Shown here piece after piece: positions 49,651 through 61,400 of a stretch of 64,000 bases of DNA. Position numbers and translations under genes: made by a program. The first letter of the stretch is position 1; every line of letters starts with the position of its first letter. The stretch spans positions 55,146,635-55,210,634 of the forward strand of contig NC_064827.1 of NCBI RefSeq assembly GCF_024166365.1. The letters are read 5' to 3'. The DNA comes from Elephas maximus indicus (lineage: Eukaryota; Chordata; Mammalia; Proboscidea; Elephantidae). The notes under the pieces are model-generated. The model was not told the origin of the DNA and did no database searches. It worked only from the letters and a program-made list of their open reading frames with translations.

Positions 49651-49920
49651 TGGCAGATGTAAAATTGTGGTACGGCATGTTTTGCTGGACGCCTGAAATA
49701 CGTAGGGCTGCTTTGCTAAGGGAAGCAAAGCAATAAAAAGAAAACGAGAAAGCCGGGAAGTGTAGCCGGCAAGGGCAGCAGGTTGGGCTGAATGGGCACT
49801 TGTTGGAGGCGCTGGCGTTGAGAGCATCTTGGGCCGGGTGGCTGTCCCAGTGCACAGAGGAGAGGCGTGGCGCCGGGCGAACAATGCCGGCCGAGGCGCC
49901 CACCCAAAGAGTGGTATCCG

Positions 49921-50106
49921 TAGTTGTTGTTAGGTGCGGTTGAGTCGAATTTCAACTCATAGCCACCCTATGTGACAGAGTACAACTGCCCCATAGTGTT
50001 CTAGCCTGTAATCTTTACAGGGGCAGATTGCCAGATCTTTCTCCCGCGGAGCCACTGAGAGTGGGTTGGAACTGCCATTCTTTTGGTTAGCAGCCACACA
50101 CAGCAT
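49921..50106 (-). mobile_element. AfroSINE (antisense), RTE-like tail
   Basis: TTGTTGTTAGGTGCGGTTGA, then CAACTCATAGCCACCCTATG, a central block including GGCAGATTGCCAGATCTTTC and the complement of the head (TTGGTTAGCAGCCACACAC). The tail is of the CACCTAACAACAA type. Confidence 0.9.
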
Positions 50107-50160
50107 TTTCTAAGAAAAAAATGTAAGTTGCATAATAGTATGCATAATGATTTTCTAAAA

Positions 50161-50180
50161 CGTGTGTGTGTGTGTGTGCT
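50161..50180. repeat. GT microsatellite
   Basis: Short GT run within unrecognised intergenic sequence (50107-50952), where no gene or repeat was identified. Confidence 0.8.
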
Positions 50181-50952
50181 CGCACATGTGAGTGTGTGCT
50201 GGGGAGTGAGGTATGGTGGGGGTCTTTTGCACTGTGATCTCTTTAATTTTGTTTAACTGAGCGTGTGTTACTTTCATAATAATTTCAAAAAAAGCAGAGC
50301 TGTGCTTAGTGTTGAAGGTAAGGCACCGTCCCCCAACCTAATCGTATAAACCACCCTTCATCTCTATTTTTCTGGGGTAACTTTTCACTTACTTTAAGAG
50401 CAAAATGAAAGAAGAGGCAAATATATGGGACCAAATGCCAAGAAGAGACATTCAAAGCCTTAAGCAGAAAGCTATTGTAAGTGTGAATGCCTGGGACAGG
50501 CCAGTTCTTCAGGAATGGTAGCTGTGAACCTGTTCTGCGTATTTTCTAGTGGCCGGCACTTTGTGTCCCAAAGCCATGGGCTTGAAAAATCAGCAATTCC
50601 TACTGGGGGCAGTGGTCCCCTCCTCTGGGGGCTTAATAGTCATTCTTTCTTTTCTCTGACCTGTGTTGCCCTCATTCGTAACAACATAGAGACATTTGTG
50701 AAGATTTGTCTATTTCCACTGTATTTACCATGACATTCCTGCAGCCCAGACAACTTAACCTGGGATCCATGACCTCCACCCACCAGTGGTATGTAGACTG
50801 TATTCAGGGAACTCATACATTTGGATCGGGAAAACTTACATCTTTATTTCCACTCTCCTCTACCCTAAAGGTAGCATTTTCTTGATTCATGAATGTAGGC
50901 AACAAACTAGAGTAGTATCAGCAGTAACAGTGACTGTAACCAATAAAAGTCA

Positions 50953-51158
50953 TATTGTTGTTAGGTGCCATTGGATTGATTCTAACTCGTAGTGACTTCA
51001 TGTGACAGAGCACAACTGCTTCATAGGGCTTTCTTGGCTGTAATATTCATGGAAGCAGATTGCCAAGTCTTCCTGCAGCGGAGCTGGTGGGAAGGTCTGA
51101 CCCGCCAACCATTGGTTAGCAGTCAAGCGCTTAACCATTATGCCACCTGGGCTCCTTA
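50953..51158 (-). mobile_element. AfroSINE (antisense), RTE-like tail
   Basis: TATTGTTGTTAGGTGCCATT, GATTCTAACTCGTAGTGAC, central GAAGCAGATTGCCAAGTCTT, then 'ggttagcagtcaagcgcttaacc' and GCCACCTGGGCTCCTT at the head end. Full length. Confidence 0.92.
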
Positions 51159-51165
51159 TAGAAGT

Positions 51166-51485
51166 CATAGATTTTTTTTTTGTCCTTTTATTATTATGCT
51201 TTAGGTGAAAGTTTACAGAGCAAATTAGTTTCTCATTAAACAGTTAATGCACATTGTTTTGTGACATTGGTTGCCAACCCCGAGATATGTCAGCACTCTC
51301 CCCTCACGACCTCGGGCTCCCCATTTCCATTTGTCCAGCTTTCCTGTCCTCTCCTGCCGCCTCATCCTTACCCCGGGCTGGCGTGCCCATTTAGTCTCAT
51401 ATGTATGGTTGAACTACGTGTGTTATTGTTGGCTTTATAGGCCTGTCTAATCTTTGGCTGAAGGGTGAACCTTAGGAGTGAGAAG
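51166..51485 (-). repeat. L1 3' UTR fragment (antisense)
   Basis: Poly(A) complement, then TTATGCTTTAGGTGAAAGTT, CATTGTTTTGTGACATTGGT and TATAGGCCTGTCTAATCTTT. Ends near 51485 and is followed by unrecognised sequence to about 52627. Confidence 0.85.
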
Positions 51486-52627
51486 TCATAGATATTTTTA
51501 TACCATGTTAGAGTTGTTGCAGATCTTTTGAAAAATCATTTATATATCATTACTTAGAAATTATGGTAATAAATCTAGTTATTTAATGTGATAAAAATGA
51601 CATACCTATAATACTCTATTACATATTTAATTATTTTAATAGCTATTAAGTGTAATTGGCTATTTTAGGTGTCTGTATACTTTAATTCATGCATTTAAAA
51701 TCATTTTTCTGAGAAGGATCCAAAGATTTTTTTACTTTATAAATTTAGAATCATTGTTCTAAGAAGGACATTCTAAGAATGTCCATAGGCTTCCTCAGGC
51801 TGCCAAAAGTGTCCACGGCAAAAAAAAAAAAGATCACAAACCCTGAGCCAGCAGGAGTCATCATTGGTGACACAGAGGCATAAATGCCCAGGCTCTGCCT
51901 CTGACTCCCTATGTGACCTTGGATAAAACACTTCATCCCTGTGTCAACATCTATCAAATGTTCTCTGATTCTGTGGCATCTGGTGTATTTTTTAGCTCTT
52001 CAATTACTCTGAAATCACGATTAGCAGCAATCACCCCTTGCAACTGGAGAAACACTAAGTACAATTTTCTCTTGATTTAATAAGTACTTTTTTAGTAATT
52101 TTCCAGTGACCTCTACTTTGAACTTTTCCAGCTTGTTAAATCACTGATTTCTTTTCCCCCTGTGGAGGAGAGTAACACACTTGAAGATAAATCAACAGGT
52201 AATCGTTAAGCACCTCCTAGGACGGCAGGCTACATTTTAGAAGGCTGCCTTCTCTTCTCTTTTCCATCCTAGTATATTTTTTATACAGTAGGATGGAACC
52301 CACTTAGAAGAGAACACCAGTTAGTTTATCCTGACTAATCTTTTCTCTTCCCAGCTTGAAAAAGATCCCCCAAGGACTGGAGCTTTCTTAGTGAATGAGC
52401 TAAACCCTCTTTTGATGAGAGAAGCTTGAAAGCAACTTTCTTCCCTGAGTCCTGGCTGCAAATCAGCCAGCACCGGTGTGAGGACAAAACCCTGATAATT
52501 TTCTATCCTTAAAATCCCCTTGATTTAGGCTCAAAGTTTCATATTTTGGGTATACTTGGGTACCGTTCTCACAACACTCATGTTTTCATTGTGGAACCAA
52601 AGGCGAGGTTGTGCAGAAAGGACTTAC

Positions 52628-52672
52628 CAAAAAATCAAACCTGTTGCCTTCAAGTAGATTCCAACTCACAGC
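52628..52672 (-). mobile_element. AfroSINE 3' end fragment (antisense)
   Basis: About 45 bp of the SINE tail complement (AAACCTGTTGCCTTCAAGTA, GATTCCAACTCACAGCA). Only the tail is present. Confidence 0.65.
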
Positions 52673-53024
52673 AGCTTAGGTTAGATAAAAGGCAATGGGA
52701 GGGCATCTTGGAATTTCAGAGCAGAAAGAAGCCTTGGGGATCACCTGGCCCACCCTCTTTGTCTTAGAAGGATCCATGGTCTGCCTGGAACTTCCTCAGA
52801 ATGCCAGGGTTAGGTTTCTCTGCTCTTACTGCCCCTATGCTTCCCTCTTGAGTCTCACATAGCAACAAAGTCCTCGGGGGCTGACCCTGTGTCCTGTTCG
52901 TCAGTATCCCCAGCAGCCAGCACAATATCTGGCACAGAGTAGGCCCTCAGCAAGCGTTGATACCAAAGTTTGGAGTGTATCTTGTTGTAATTGGACTATT
53001 GGTCAAACTGGGAGTGTGCCAGAT

Positions 53025-53200
53025 GCTGCTCTAAGGTGCTGTATGTGTACCATTTCCTGTATCAATAATACAGCAAGGTAGTATCCTGAGTCTCCCTTTA
53101 CTTATGAGGCAATTGAAGCACAGAGAGGTTAAGCAGATCGCTCAAGGTTACACAGCTAGGAGGAGTAGAGCCACAAGCCAAACCCAGGGTGCTGGCTCCA
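53025..53200 (+). repeat. MIR remnant
   Basis: AGCAAGGTAGTATCCTGAGT, TTACTTATGAGGCAATTGAA, GCACAGAGAGGTTAAGCAGA and CTCAAGGTTACACAGCTAGG form a well-preserved MIR core. A T17 run follows at about 53210-53227. Confidence 0.88.
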
Positions 53201-53559
53201 CAGCCTGTTTTTTTTTTTTTTTTTTTTATAACCACAATGTGATGCCTCCACTAATGGCTAAATTCTATAAAGACCCCTATAGATTCAAGGCTTGAGGGTA
53301 ACAGAGTGAATTGTTCCAGTTAACTGGGATTATCATTTGGTTCCTACCAGAGGATAATGATACCAGCATACTATGCAGTGAAATGACTTTTTGAACAAGT
53401 CTGCATCCCTGAGCCATTGCCAGCAATGTTTACAGTGGTGTTATTACAACCACCGCTATCTGCATACGTATATAAGTTAATACATGAAAATGGTACCTGG
53501 CACAAAGCACATGTACTGTCCACTCTTATTTTCCTTACTGTATAGTTTAAAGAGTGCTT

Positions 53560-53700
53560 TCACATTCAGTGTTTCATTTAATTCTTACAACAACCCTGTG
53601 AGGAGAGAATGGTTTCATTACACCCATTTTAGAGCAGAGGACTCCGAGGGTCAGGATGGTGAAGTGGCTTATGCAGAGCCTGAAGACTGGTTGGTGACTG
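53560..53700 (+). repeat. MIR remnant
   Basis: TTTAATTCTTACAACAACCC, TGTGAGGAGAGAATGGTTTC and CACCCATTTTAGAGCAGAGG. Confidence 0.75.
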
Positions 53701-56023
53701 GTGCTGCTACTAGAACAAGCCTTCTGGGAGAGAGTGGGCTTTCCCCTGATCTGTGCTCCCCTGTAACTTCCTCCATGATGGTAGGTCTCTTGTATGTGAG
53801 TATCCTGGTTTCTTAAAAAAAACGGTTTTCCTAAGGATAAGAGTTTCCCCATTTGGAGAGCAGAGTGGTGGTTTTCAACTTTGGCCACACACTGAGCTCA
53901 CTTGGCATGTCAGCCGTGGAGGACGCTGCTTGGATCTCGCTTCAAGAAAGAACTTGCCCTTCAGCTGCAAGGAGGGAAGTTTCTTCAGCCTCCAGCTGCT
54001 GCACCTTCAGGATCCGCCTCCGCTCTTCCCAAGCAGCCTCCAGCCAATGACTGAGCTTGGCAGGAACACCAAGAACTTTCTGCCCAATAGGGTTTCCTCT
54101 GACAGGCATATTTGCCTCAGAGCTCCCTGGTGGGTTGACCGTATCTCAGGCTGAGGCTCTTTCTCACCAATCCTGCTTCCCTTTTACAGGCCCTACCCCT
54201 CAGTAAACCACTTGTACACCCAACTCCAGCCCATTTTCTACTTCCTGGAGGATCCAATGGATACACCTGGGATGTTTTAAAAACTACCGATGCCCCAGAG
54301 ATTTTTATTTAATTGGTCTGGAGTGCAGCCTGCGTGATTCCTATGAGCAGCCAAAGCTGAGAACCAGTGGAATAGAGAACAGTTGAGAGACAGGAGTTGC
54401 TAGTGTTTTAAATTAGAAAAAGACCTGCTTTCTCACAATTCACTGGAGTCTCAACAAATCATTTCTTTAAGTTAATTTCAAATAAAATGGGCCCACCTTT
54501 TCCCACCATGCATACAAATTCCTAACCCTCCAATTCCTTCCTGCAAGGTGGCAGGAAGCAACAGGTGTGAAGGAAGCTGGCATTTGGGAGGGGCTGGGTG
54601 GCACCTATTGAATTTCTGGGATTCTACGTGGTGCCTTATATAACTTAGATATGAAGGGCGTTTATCCACAAGCCCACATCCTCATAAAAACCCAGATAAA
54701 AGTAAAGGGAGGCAGAACTTAGGGAAAAGGTTGATGCCATTGTCAAGATCATTTTAGTCCCAGCATGATTCTTTTATACCTTCCTCTAGTCACCAAGAGT
54801 TGTTCTGGATTTGGCACTTTGGGTGTGGGAATTTGTGCTGTGATTTTATGTGTTTATGTTTGTGTAGCCTCCTCCACAAGACTATACAATAAACTTGAGG
54901 ACAAGGACCCTATCCGAGCATGTCCATAATCCCAGCTCATAGCACAGGCCCTCATAGGCCTTGGCACAGAGTAGGTACCCAGTGAAGGTTAAAACAAAAG
55001 AGCAAAGTCACCAAGAACCAAAGGTTGATAGCAGGCTTGGTTAGAGAATAGTAAGATATCCTCTCTACTCCCAAGAATGTTCAAATACCCTATAAGTCAT
55101 TTTTATTTATATTTATGATTTTATTATAATTATTTAACAAATGCTTTTAAAATGGTTACTATGTATCAGGCACTGTTTTAAGGGATTTACAAATATGAAC
55201 TTACGTAATTCTCCTAACAACCTTGCTCTACCACCAAGGGCCACAAGAGTTCAGGGAGGGGAGGGCTCAAAGAGTTCTGGGATGGCCTGGATGGCTTCAT
55301 GGAAAAGGAAGATTTGAGCTTCTCTAGACAGAAGTAGACAGGAGCGTGGGGAGGGAATTTAAGGTACTGAGAATGCTCTTGCAAGGGGGTAGAGGTAGGG
55401 ATATTTACTGCTCTTTGGGGAAACTGCAAGGTGCCATGGGAACTGAGGCCAGGGAGCAGGCAACAGACTGATAGTACTGAGCCAAGAACACCCAAATATC
55501 AGGTACTGGACTTTGTTCTTGTTTGCTGATGCATCATTAATATTCACATTGATGCATGTAAATCAAAGCCCATGCCTCCAAGAGGTAAAAATGAATAATT
55601 AAGACTCAGTGATATATAATGATAAATAACCCTCCTAGGGGTGGAAAGATCATCCAATCCAACCTCACAGATGCTAGAATATCTTCTACAGCATCCATGC
55701 CAAATGGTCATCTTCACCTGCTCCTTGTCTTTTCTTCTTCAGGCTAAACATGTCCAGTTTTGTTCTTCATATGACATGATCTCAAGAACCTTCATCATCT
55801 TATTCATCTTCCTCTACTGTGGATCACTCTGAATATTTTACCTCTTACAGAGAGGGGCCTGATCCTCCAGGTGAGATCTGCCAGCTAAGAGGAGAGCTGT
55901 GCTATCATCTTCTTTATTTCAAATACTACTTTATTAATGAAACCTAGGATCACAGCCTTTTTTTTTTTTTTCCTTAAGAATCCATAATACACTGTTGATT
56001 TATATTCAATTCCTGTTGGCTAA
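53701..56023. other. Intergenic sequence upstream of TAL2
   Basis: Apart from a MIR-like piece at 55130-55215 (TACTATGTATCAGGCACTGT, then TAATTCTCCTAACAACCTTG) and a T-run near 55959-55971, no gene, exon or repeat was recognised. Short open frames on both strands show no family resemblance. Confidence 0.5.
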
Positions 56024-56180
56024 ATGGATCCCTGGCAGCTTGGTGATTAAGAAATCGGCTGCTAATCAAAAGATTGGCAATTCGAGTCCACCAGCAGCTC
56101 CTTGGAAACGCTATGGGGAAGTTCTACTCTGGCCTATAGGGTCACTATGAGTCGGAATCGACTTGACAGCAATGGGTTAT
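56024..56180 (+). mobile_element. AfroSINE
   Basis: Complete SINE: GGATCCCTGGCAGCTTGGTG, B box AATTCGAGTCCACC, tail GGTCACTATGAGTCGGAATC, ending at about 56180. Located about 340 bp upstream of the TAL2 start codon. Confidence 0.92.
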
Positions 56181-56498
56181 TGGCTAAATACCTATCTTTA
56201 TTCATGTATGTACTCAAACCTATATTGTATGTTGTATAGGATTCTGAGCAATTAGAAAGAGTTGGTTGTAAAAGAAGTAATGGGGGTATCCAGATAAAAT
56301 ACCTTTGAAACTGGATGCTTCAAAACAGCCAGGGAGAAAAAGGCTGAAGGGTATTGTTCTTACTCTGTCCTTCCTTTTGCCACATTTTCTTCTCTTATCA
56401 AGAGGAAAATGAGGAAATGAATTCCAAAAATCTGGTTCTTGGCAGGACCTGTGATATCCCCAGGCCTCTTTCATAAATGTTGCCCATTGGGGCCCTTT

Positions 56499-56514
56499 TT
56501 CTTTCCCATCTCAG
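56499..56514 (+). promoter_or_regulatory. Possible splice acceptor before TAL2
   Basis: A continuous pyrimidine tract (CCCTTTTTCTTTCCCATC) ends in CAG at 56512-56514, ten bases before the TAL2 ATG. It has the form of a strong acceptor and would fit a non-coding upstream exon. Alternatively it is only 5' UTR. Confidence 0.4.
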
Positions 56515-56524
56515 GTACCCAAGC

Positions 56525-56836
56525 ATGACCAGGAAGCTCTTCACAAATACCAGGGAGCGGTGGAGACAGCAGAATGTCAACAGTGCTTTTGCCAAGCTGA
56601 GGAAACTTATCCCCACTCACCCTCCAGACAAAAAGCTGAGCAAAAATGAAACTCTTCGTCTGGCCATGAGGTATATCAACTTCTTGGTCAAGGTCTTGGG
56701 GGAGCAAGGCCAGCAGCAAACAGGAGTGCCTGCTCAGGGAAACATTCTGGGGCTCTTCCCGCCGGGTCTGGAGGACAGGACTCTACTTGATGACTGCCAA
56801 GTTCCTTCACCTGGCCCAAGCCACCACATTCTGTAG
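56525..56836 (+). CDS. TAL2: TAL2, bHLH transcription factor
   Basis: Intact single-exon frame of 103 codons. I chose the ATG at 56525 because the protein then starts [20 protein letters not shown] as in mammalian TAL2; the frame is open 16 codons further upstream. The bHLH domain covers about residues 2-54: basic region NTRERWRQQ, helix 1 [16 protein letters not shown], loop PDKKLSKNE, helix 2 [16 protein letters not shown]. The tail ([25 protein letters not shown]) is also conserved. Family knowledge: TAL2 pairs with E-proteins to bind E-boxes, acts in midbrain GABAergic neurons, and is activated by translocation in some T-cell leukaemias. Compared with the 108-residue human protein, a five-residue segment between GLFP and PGLED appears absent. 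Confidence 0.97.
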   Translation: MTRKLFTNTRERWRQQNVNSAFAKLRKLIPTHPPDKKLSKNETLRLAMRYINFLVKVLGEQGQQQTGVPAQGNILGLFPPGLEDRTLLDDCQVPSPGPSHHIL

Positions 56837-57650
56837 TGTGGCTCAGGCTGTCATCTCTCAGAGTAGCACTTATTCAGAAGCCACTGGCTGTTAGAGCCTT
56901 TTGCTTGTTCCACAGTCAAGCTGATGAATAATTTGTGAGGAATGAGTTTACACTTCATAGAAGGTGGCTCAGGGACAGCAGCAGGGAGCCTCAAGGAGGC
57001 CATGAGGAGTGCCCCGCCTCTAGGATTTAGAAGAGTGGTACTTCTGTCTCCTCTATATATCCAGGTCTGCATCGATGTTGTTTGAAAAATTCCATGAGTA
57101 AAAAAATGGCTTGAAAATCACTATTTTATTCAATACGTCTTCAGTTATGAGAAAGGAGTTTTCTTATGATGGGTCTCGGATGGATGAAGAATATGCTCGC
57201 CTTAGAACTTTTCCAAGTTTGTTTTACAAAATGAGGCACATTTGATCAAGGATTAACAAAATAGATTTTAAGGCTGATGAAATGAAAAGATAGCCCCTAT
57301 AAAAATCCATTAGGGAGGGTGGTGGGAACATCTGTGGCGAGGAGATCCTCCTGAAGTGTGAGGATGACAGGAACTCAGCAGATAACTGCAGAGGAGGTCT
57401 GCATCCTTTGAACTCTATACAAACTTGAGGTCTTGAGTCATTCATACTATTTCTAAAGCCAAATGGTAGATAATATCTATAAGGGGAAAGGACTTAATAC
57501 TTGTGAATTAGAGGTCATAGTTTTCTTGTGAAAAATAGCTGAAATAGGTTAGCTAACCCCTTAGGTTCACATGTCAAATATTAAAACTTTAGTTCACTCT
57601 GAATTTCTGCTGACTTAAGACCTGTAAAATTTAAATATGATTATGAAAAT
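56837..57650 (+). other. TAL2 3' flank/UTR and intergenic sequence
   Basis: No AATAAA on the + strand was noticed close downstream of the stop, so the TAL2 3' end is not placed. No repeat or exon recognised before the NBN retrocopy. Confidence 0.4.
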
Positions 57651-57666
57651 CTGAACATCATCTTTT

Positions 57667-60310
57667 TTTTAATGGAATTTTGTGCATTTAACAAACTTAC
57701 GCCGTAAAATATGTGTCATTTAAATCTTCTATACACTATATTCACATACCCTCGGAAGCATGAAGTGACGCTTGCTAGGAAAGGTTTTTCCATGGCTTTT
57801 TTAAGAATTCTGTTATCTTCTCCTTTTTACATTAGGATTATATCTAAGGAGATCATCAGCAAGAGACTCTTCTTTTGCATGTTGGTTTTGCATCTCTGCT
57901 TCCTGCCTTAACCACTCTTCTCATTCTGTGTCCTTCCAAGCTTGAGGAGCTATCGGATCTGATCCTCCAATGATGTGTGGAAGTCTTCCTGCTCCAGGAA
58001 ATGTGACCTTATTGAATTTCTTGAAATTCTTTAGTTGACCATAATCGGTATTTACAATGGATGGGTTTCTGGAGGTAGAGTTACTAACCACCAGTGATCT
58101 AAATTCAGTCAGTGTCATCTTTCTTGGAAGCTTCTCACCATCATCCTGAAGTGCATCATTGTTAGACAGTCCTTCTTTAGTTGACAATAGTGATTCTTCC
58201 TTGTTCTCACATTTCTTCCCAATTTCATTTTCTTGAGATATTTTGTTACTTTCTGGTATTGCTTCATCTTTACGAATCCCATTTGATTCTATAAGCAACT
58301 TTGTTTTTTTTTCTAATATTGATATCTTCCTCTTGTTTTTTAACTTTCATTTCAATTTCCAACTCTGGTTTTGTGTTCTTGAATAACTGTTCTAATACTT
58401 CATCTTCTATGGCCAAGTTTCATCGATTTCTTTTCTTTTTTTTTGGATATTAGTTTTTCTGTAGGAAGAGATTTATTGGTGGGATTTTTCAGTTTCGATT
58501 TTAAATCTATATCTGTAAATATGGAAACCCCGGTGGCGTAGTGGTTAAGTGCTATGGCTACTAACCAAAGGGTTGGCAGTTCGAATCTGCCAGGCGCTCC
58601 TTGGGAACTCTACGGGGCAGTTCTACTCTGTTCTATAGGGTCGCTATGAGTCGGAATCGACTCGACGGCACTGGGTTTGGTTTTTGGCTTATCTGTAAAT
58701 ATATTCTCTGATTTTTTGTCCACCGGCTCATTCTGAAATGGGTGCTGTTCCTCATTTTTCCATGTTGAGAGTATAGCCGGTTGCGTTTGTTCCAAAAGAG
58801 AACAAGGCATTTCTATTCTTGCTGATTTAGATGAAGACATTTCTTGATTTTCATCCCTTCCCCTTTTTTTTGGTCGATGGCTGAAAGTAATTTTTGATGG
58901 AGTTGGTCTGTTGCTGCTGAGAAGCCTGATCTCTACCTTTACTTATATCTGTGAATTTACTTAGTGAAAGCTGATGGTCTGAGACTTTCAACTTGACAAG
59001 AGTGTTTGAGACTATATTATTACCATTAGAGCTTGTTTTGGGAAGTTCCTTTACAGTGGATGTTTCTGGTGAAAGCATTCTGAATTTTTGTTCCATTCTG
59101 GAGATTTTGATTTCTTTTGGACTTCCACTTGAAATCCATACATGTGTCGGCTTGCTCAGATTCTGTGTCAGGCGCATATGTTGTGGTATTCACTGGGACA
59201 GTTGACATTAGTGTTTTTCACTGAATGACAAGCCTTGGGAAAGGTTTGGCCTGGGAGTCGTTGGCTTTAATCCTGTACTAGCTGGCCCCAAGGATCACAG
59301 GAATTCCCCAGAGTCATGAAAATAACTGCCAATCCAATTTCTGATTCAGGAATAGGCCTAAGACCCTGCCTCTTAAGCAAATTCGTAATTGAATGAATAC
59401 AGTTTTTCTGAGAGTCAGAAATTAAAGTCTGTGAATTTTTTATCCCTACATTAACAACACAAGTTCCAGGAGCTAAAAAGAAATCATCTTCTTCTTCATT
59501 TTCTTCTGTTATCAACCAAGTTTGCCTGCCTCGAAAAACAAGTGCTGAACTTCTTATGCTGTTTGGCATTTAGAAATACAAATGTTTTCCCTTTGAAGAT
59601 TTGTTTTCTTTCCTGTCACCTTGATAAATCAATATTTTTATTTCCAATAGCTGGTTCATCAATAGGTGGGTAAAAGCTTTCAATTTGTAGAGACCGTTCA
59701 CTGGACTGAACTGCTTGGAGAAAATCAGTAAAATATTCTGGCTTTACAATTGGATGTCCACAAATGAGTGCCCATATTGTTTTACTGGTAACTTTAACCG
59801 ATGTCATGACAAGGTGAGTCCATTCTTCTGTCCAACTTCTTACAGAAAGTCCTCCAAGCTGAAAATTAGCTTGATTTAAAGCAGCTTTCCCAGAGACATC
59901 TAAACAAGAACAGCCTGCAACCAAAGGCTCATCATACTCGACTCTGAATTTACTTTCAAAAACTCCAAAGGTAACTCTATCCCCCGTCTTCAAAGCTTGG
60001 GAAACACATGTCTGTACTTTTTCCTCATTAGCAAAGGTACCATACTTAGAAGTACCTTTTATTTCGATACAGGGATTTCATCTGCCTGACTCAAGTTGGC
60101 TATAGAAAAGTTAGCAGTTAACACAGCGTGATTTCAGCTGATTGATCATTGTCCATTAGAATTCTACAGTTTTTCCTTCCAACAATGTATTCAATTCCAG
60201 TCAGAAGTCTGTATGGTTGTCCTTGGGCTGCGCCCGTGGCAGGGAGTAGCTTCCACAAGGGTCCGGATCCTCAGGGCCTGGCAGCTGGGCGGGCGTGTAA
60301 CCATGGCTGA
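57667..60310 (-). pseudogene. NBN: Processed NBN (nibrin) pseudogene
   Basis: Intronless minus-strand copy of nibrin, the MRE11-RAD50-NBN subunit that senses DNA breaks and activates ATM. A 5' UTR remnant is at 60259-60310, the former ATG is TTG at 60256-60258, and the FHA region ([21 protein letters not shown]) is at about 60258-59990. The BRCT region is at 59993-59616 ([37 protein letters not shown]) and 59569-59267; the middle follows ([18 protein letters not shown]). The end reads [16 protein letters not shown], stop at 57813-57815. Damage: start lost, an in-frame TGA at 57921-57923, several frameshifts, and a SINE insertion. The 3' UTR ends in a short A run. Flanking copies AAAAGATAATGTTCAG (complement of 60311-60326) and AAAAGATGATGTTCAG (complement of 57651-57666) are the duplicated target. 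Excluding the SINE and its duplication, the coding span is about 2,266 bp against 2,265 for the human CDS. Confidence 0.95.
58523..58690 (+). mobile_element. AfroSINE inside the NBN pseudogene
   Basis: Low-divergence SINE (GGAAACCCCGGTGGCGTAGT, B box AGTTCGAATCTGCC, tail GGTCGCTATGAGTCGGAATC, end CGACGGCACTGGGTTTGG). An exact 12-bp duplication ATCTGTAAATAT flanks it at 58511-58522 and 58691-58702. It interrupts NBN sequence, so it arrived after the retrocopy. Confidence 0.97.
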
Positions 60311-60326
60311 CTGAACATTATCTTTT

Positions 60327-61165
60327 AATGACTCATTTAACAAAGAGAAAGCTTAAACAAAACATTTAGCGTAGACAATAGAGATGTAATACCAGACTCT
60401 GATGAACTAATGAATCAGTAATTTGCCTTCCCTGCTATGGAGCATTAGCTCAATCTGAAGCTTAGAGGGACGGTGCCCAACAAGTCAATGAAATGGTGTG
60501 GGTCTGGGACTCACCACCATACACACCATCTTGATACTTGGACTCAAAGATGAATCCCATAGTTGAGCTCAAACTACAAATAATTTCATTTGATTGTCTC
60601 TGGGACATTTTCTTTCTCCAAAGTTCTTGGCAACACATTGGTTTTAAAACCTTCTGAACCACAGGTAGGAAACTGATGGATGTGAGATTAGGGATTTCCA
60701 GTGTGTATGCAATAGAAGAATTCAAATTTTCTGCCACTCTAGAAAGAACTTATTTTATTTATGAAAGGTTGAAATGAGTCTCCATGGCTTGTGATCACAA
60801 CAAAGCTGGATGAGGCTCCCTCACAATCTCATTCCCCCAAAATAGCTAGGTCATCACGCCATTCACACTTGCAGCACAATGCATTCATCAGTTGCAGTAA
60901 GTTTTCCTTCAAAGTCTTTTATTTAAACTGCATTCAGTAAGCTTCCTCACAGACCCAGGAGAGTCCTGGGAAACACATAAATACACACACCAGGGGACTT
61001 CCCCCAAAATGTGCATTTTTTTTCTCAAGAGTTTATATGAACTCGGCTTTGTGGCACAACTATCAGGTGATTGTACATTTCAGAGCTTTAAAGACAGATG
61101 TTATTTGAGTAACATTACTTACACTCTATCTGGCATTAAATGAAAACACAACTCAATATTTTCAT
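60327..61165. other. Intergenic sequence, unrecognised
   Basis: A 91-codon minus-strand open frame at 60462-60737 has no recognisable family. No repeat was identified. Confidence 0.4.
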
Positions 61166-61400
61166 CTTAGGTTTTTTTTTATTGTTGTTGAAAATATACA
61201 CAGCAAAACGTATACCACTTCACCAATTTCCACATAACAGTACAGTGACATTGATTATATTCTTCAAATTGTGCAACCATCCTCACCCTCTTTTTTCCAA
61301 TTTGTCCCTCCCCTATTGACATAAACTCACTTCCCCCTAAGCTTCCTACCTAGCTTTTTAAGTTACTATTATCACTTTGATCCCATAGAGTAAGTTCCAT
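61166..61400 (-). repeat. L1 3' UTR fragment (antisense)
   Basis: T-rich start, then AAAATATACACAGCAAAACG, CACCAATTTCCACATAACAG and AAATTGTGCAACCATCCTCA, the familiar complement of an old L1 3' end. Confidence 0.75.

Noticed and set aside
48897-49903. Long minus-strand open frames of 236, 221 and 179 codons in the GC-rich stretch
   Set aside because: They overlap in several frames, show low-complexity Pro/Arg/Ala composition and no recognisable domain. Open frames are expected where AT-rich stop codons are rare.
56477-56524. Upstream ATG in frame with TAL2 that would add 16 residues
   Set aside because: The added residues span a probable splice acceptor and do not resemble known TAL2 N-termini; the ATG at 56525 matches the family start.
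60462-60737. 91-codon minus-strand open frame upstream of the NBN retrocopy
   Set aside because: It lies outside the retrocopy's duplicated target, shows no recognisable domain and has ordinary AT-rich composition.
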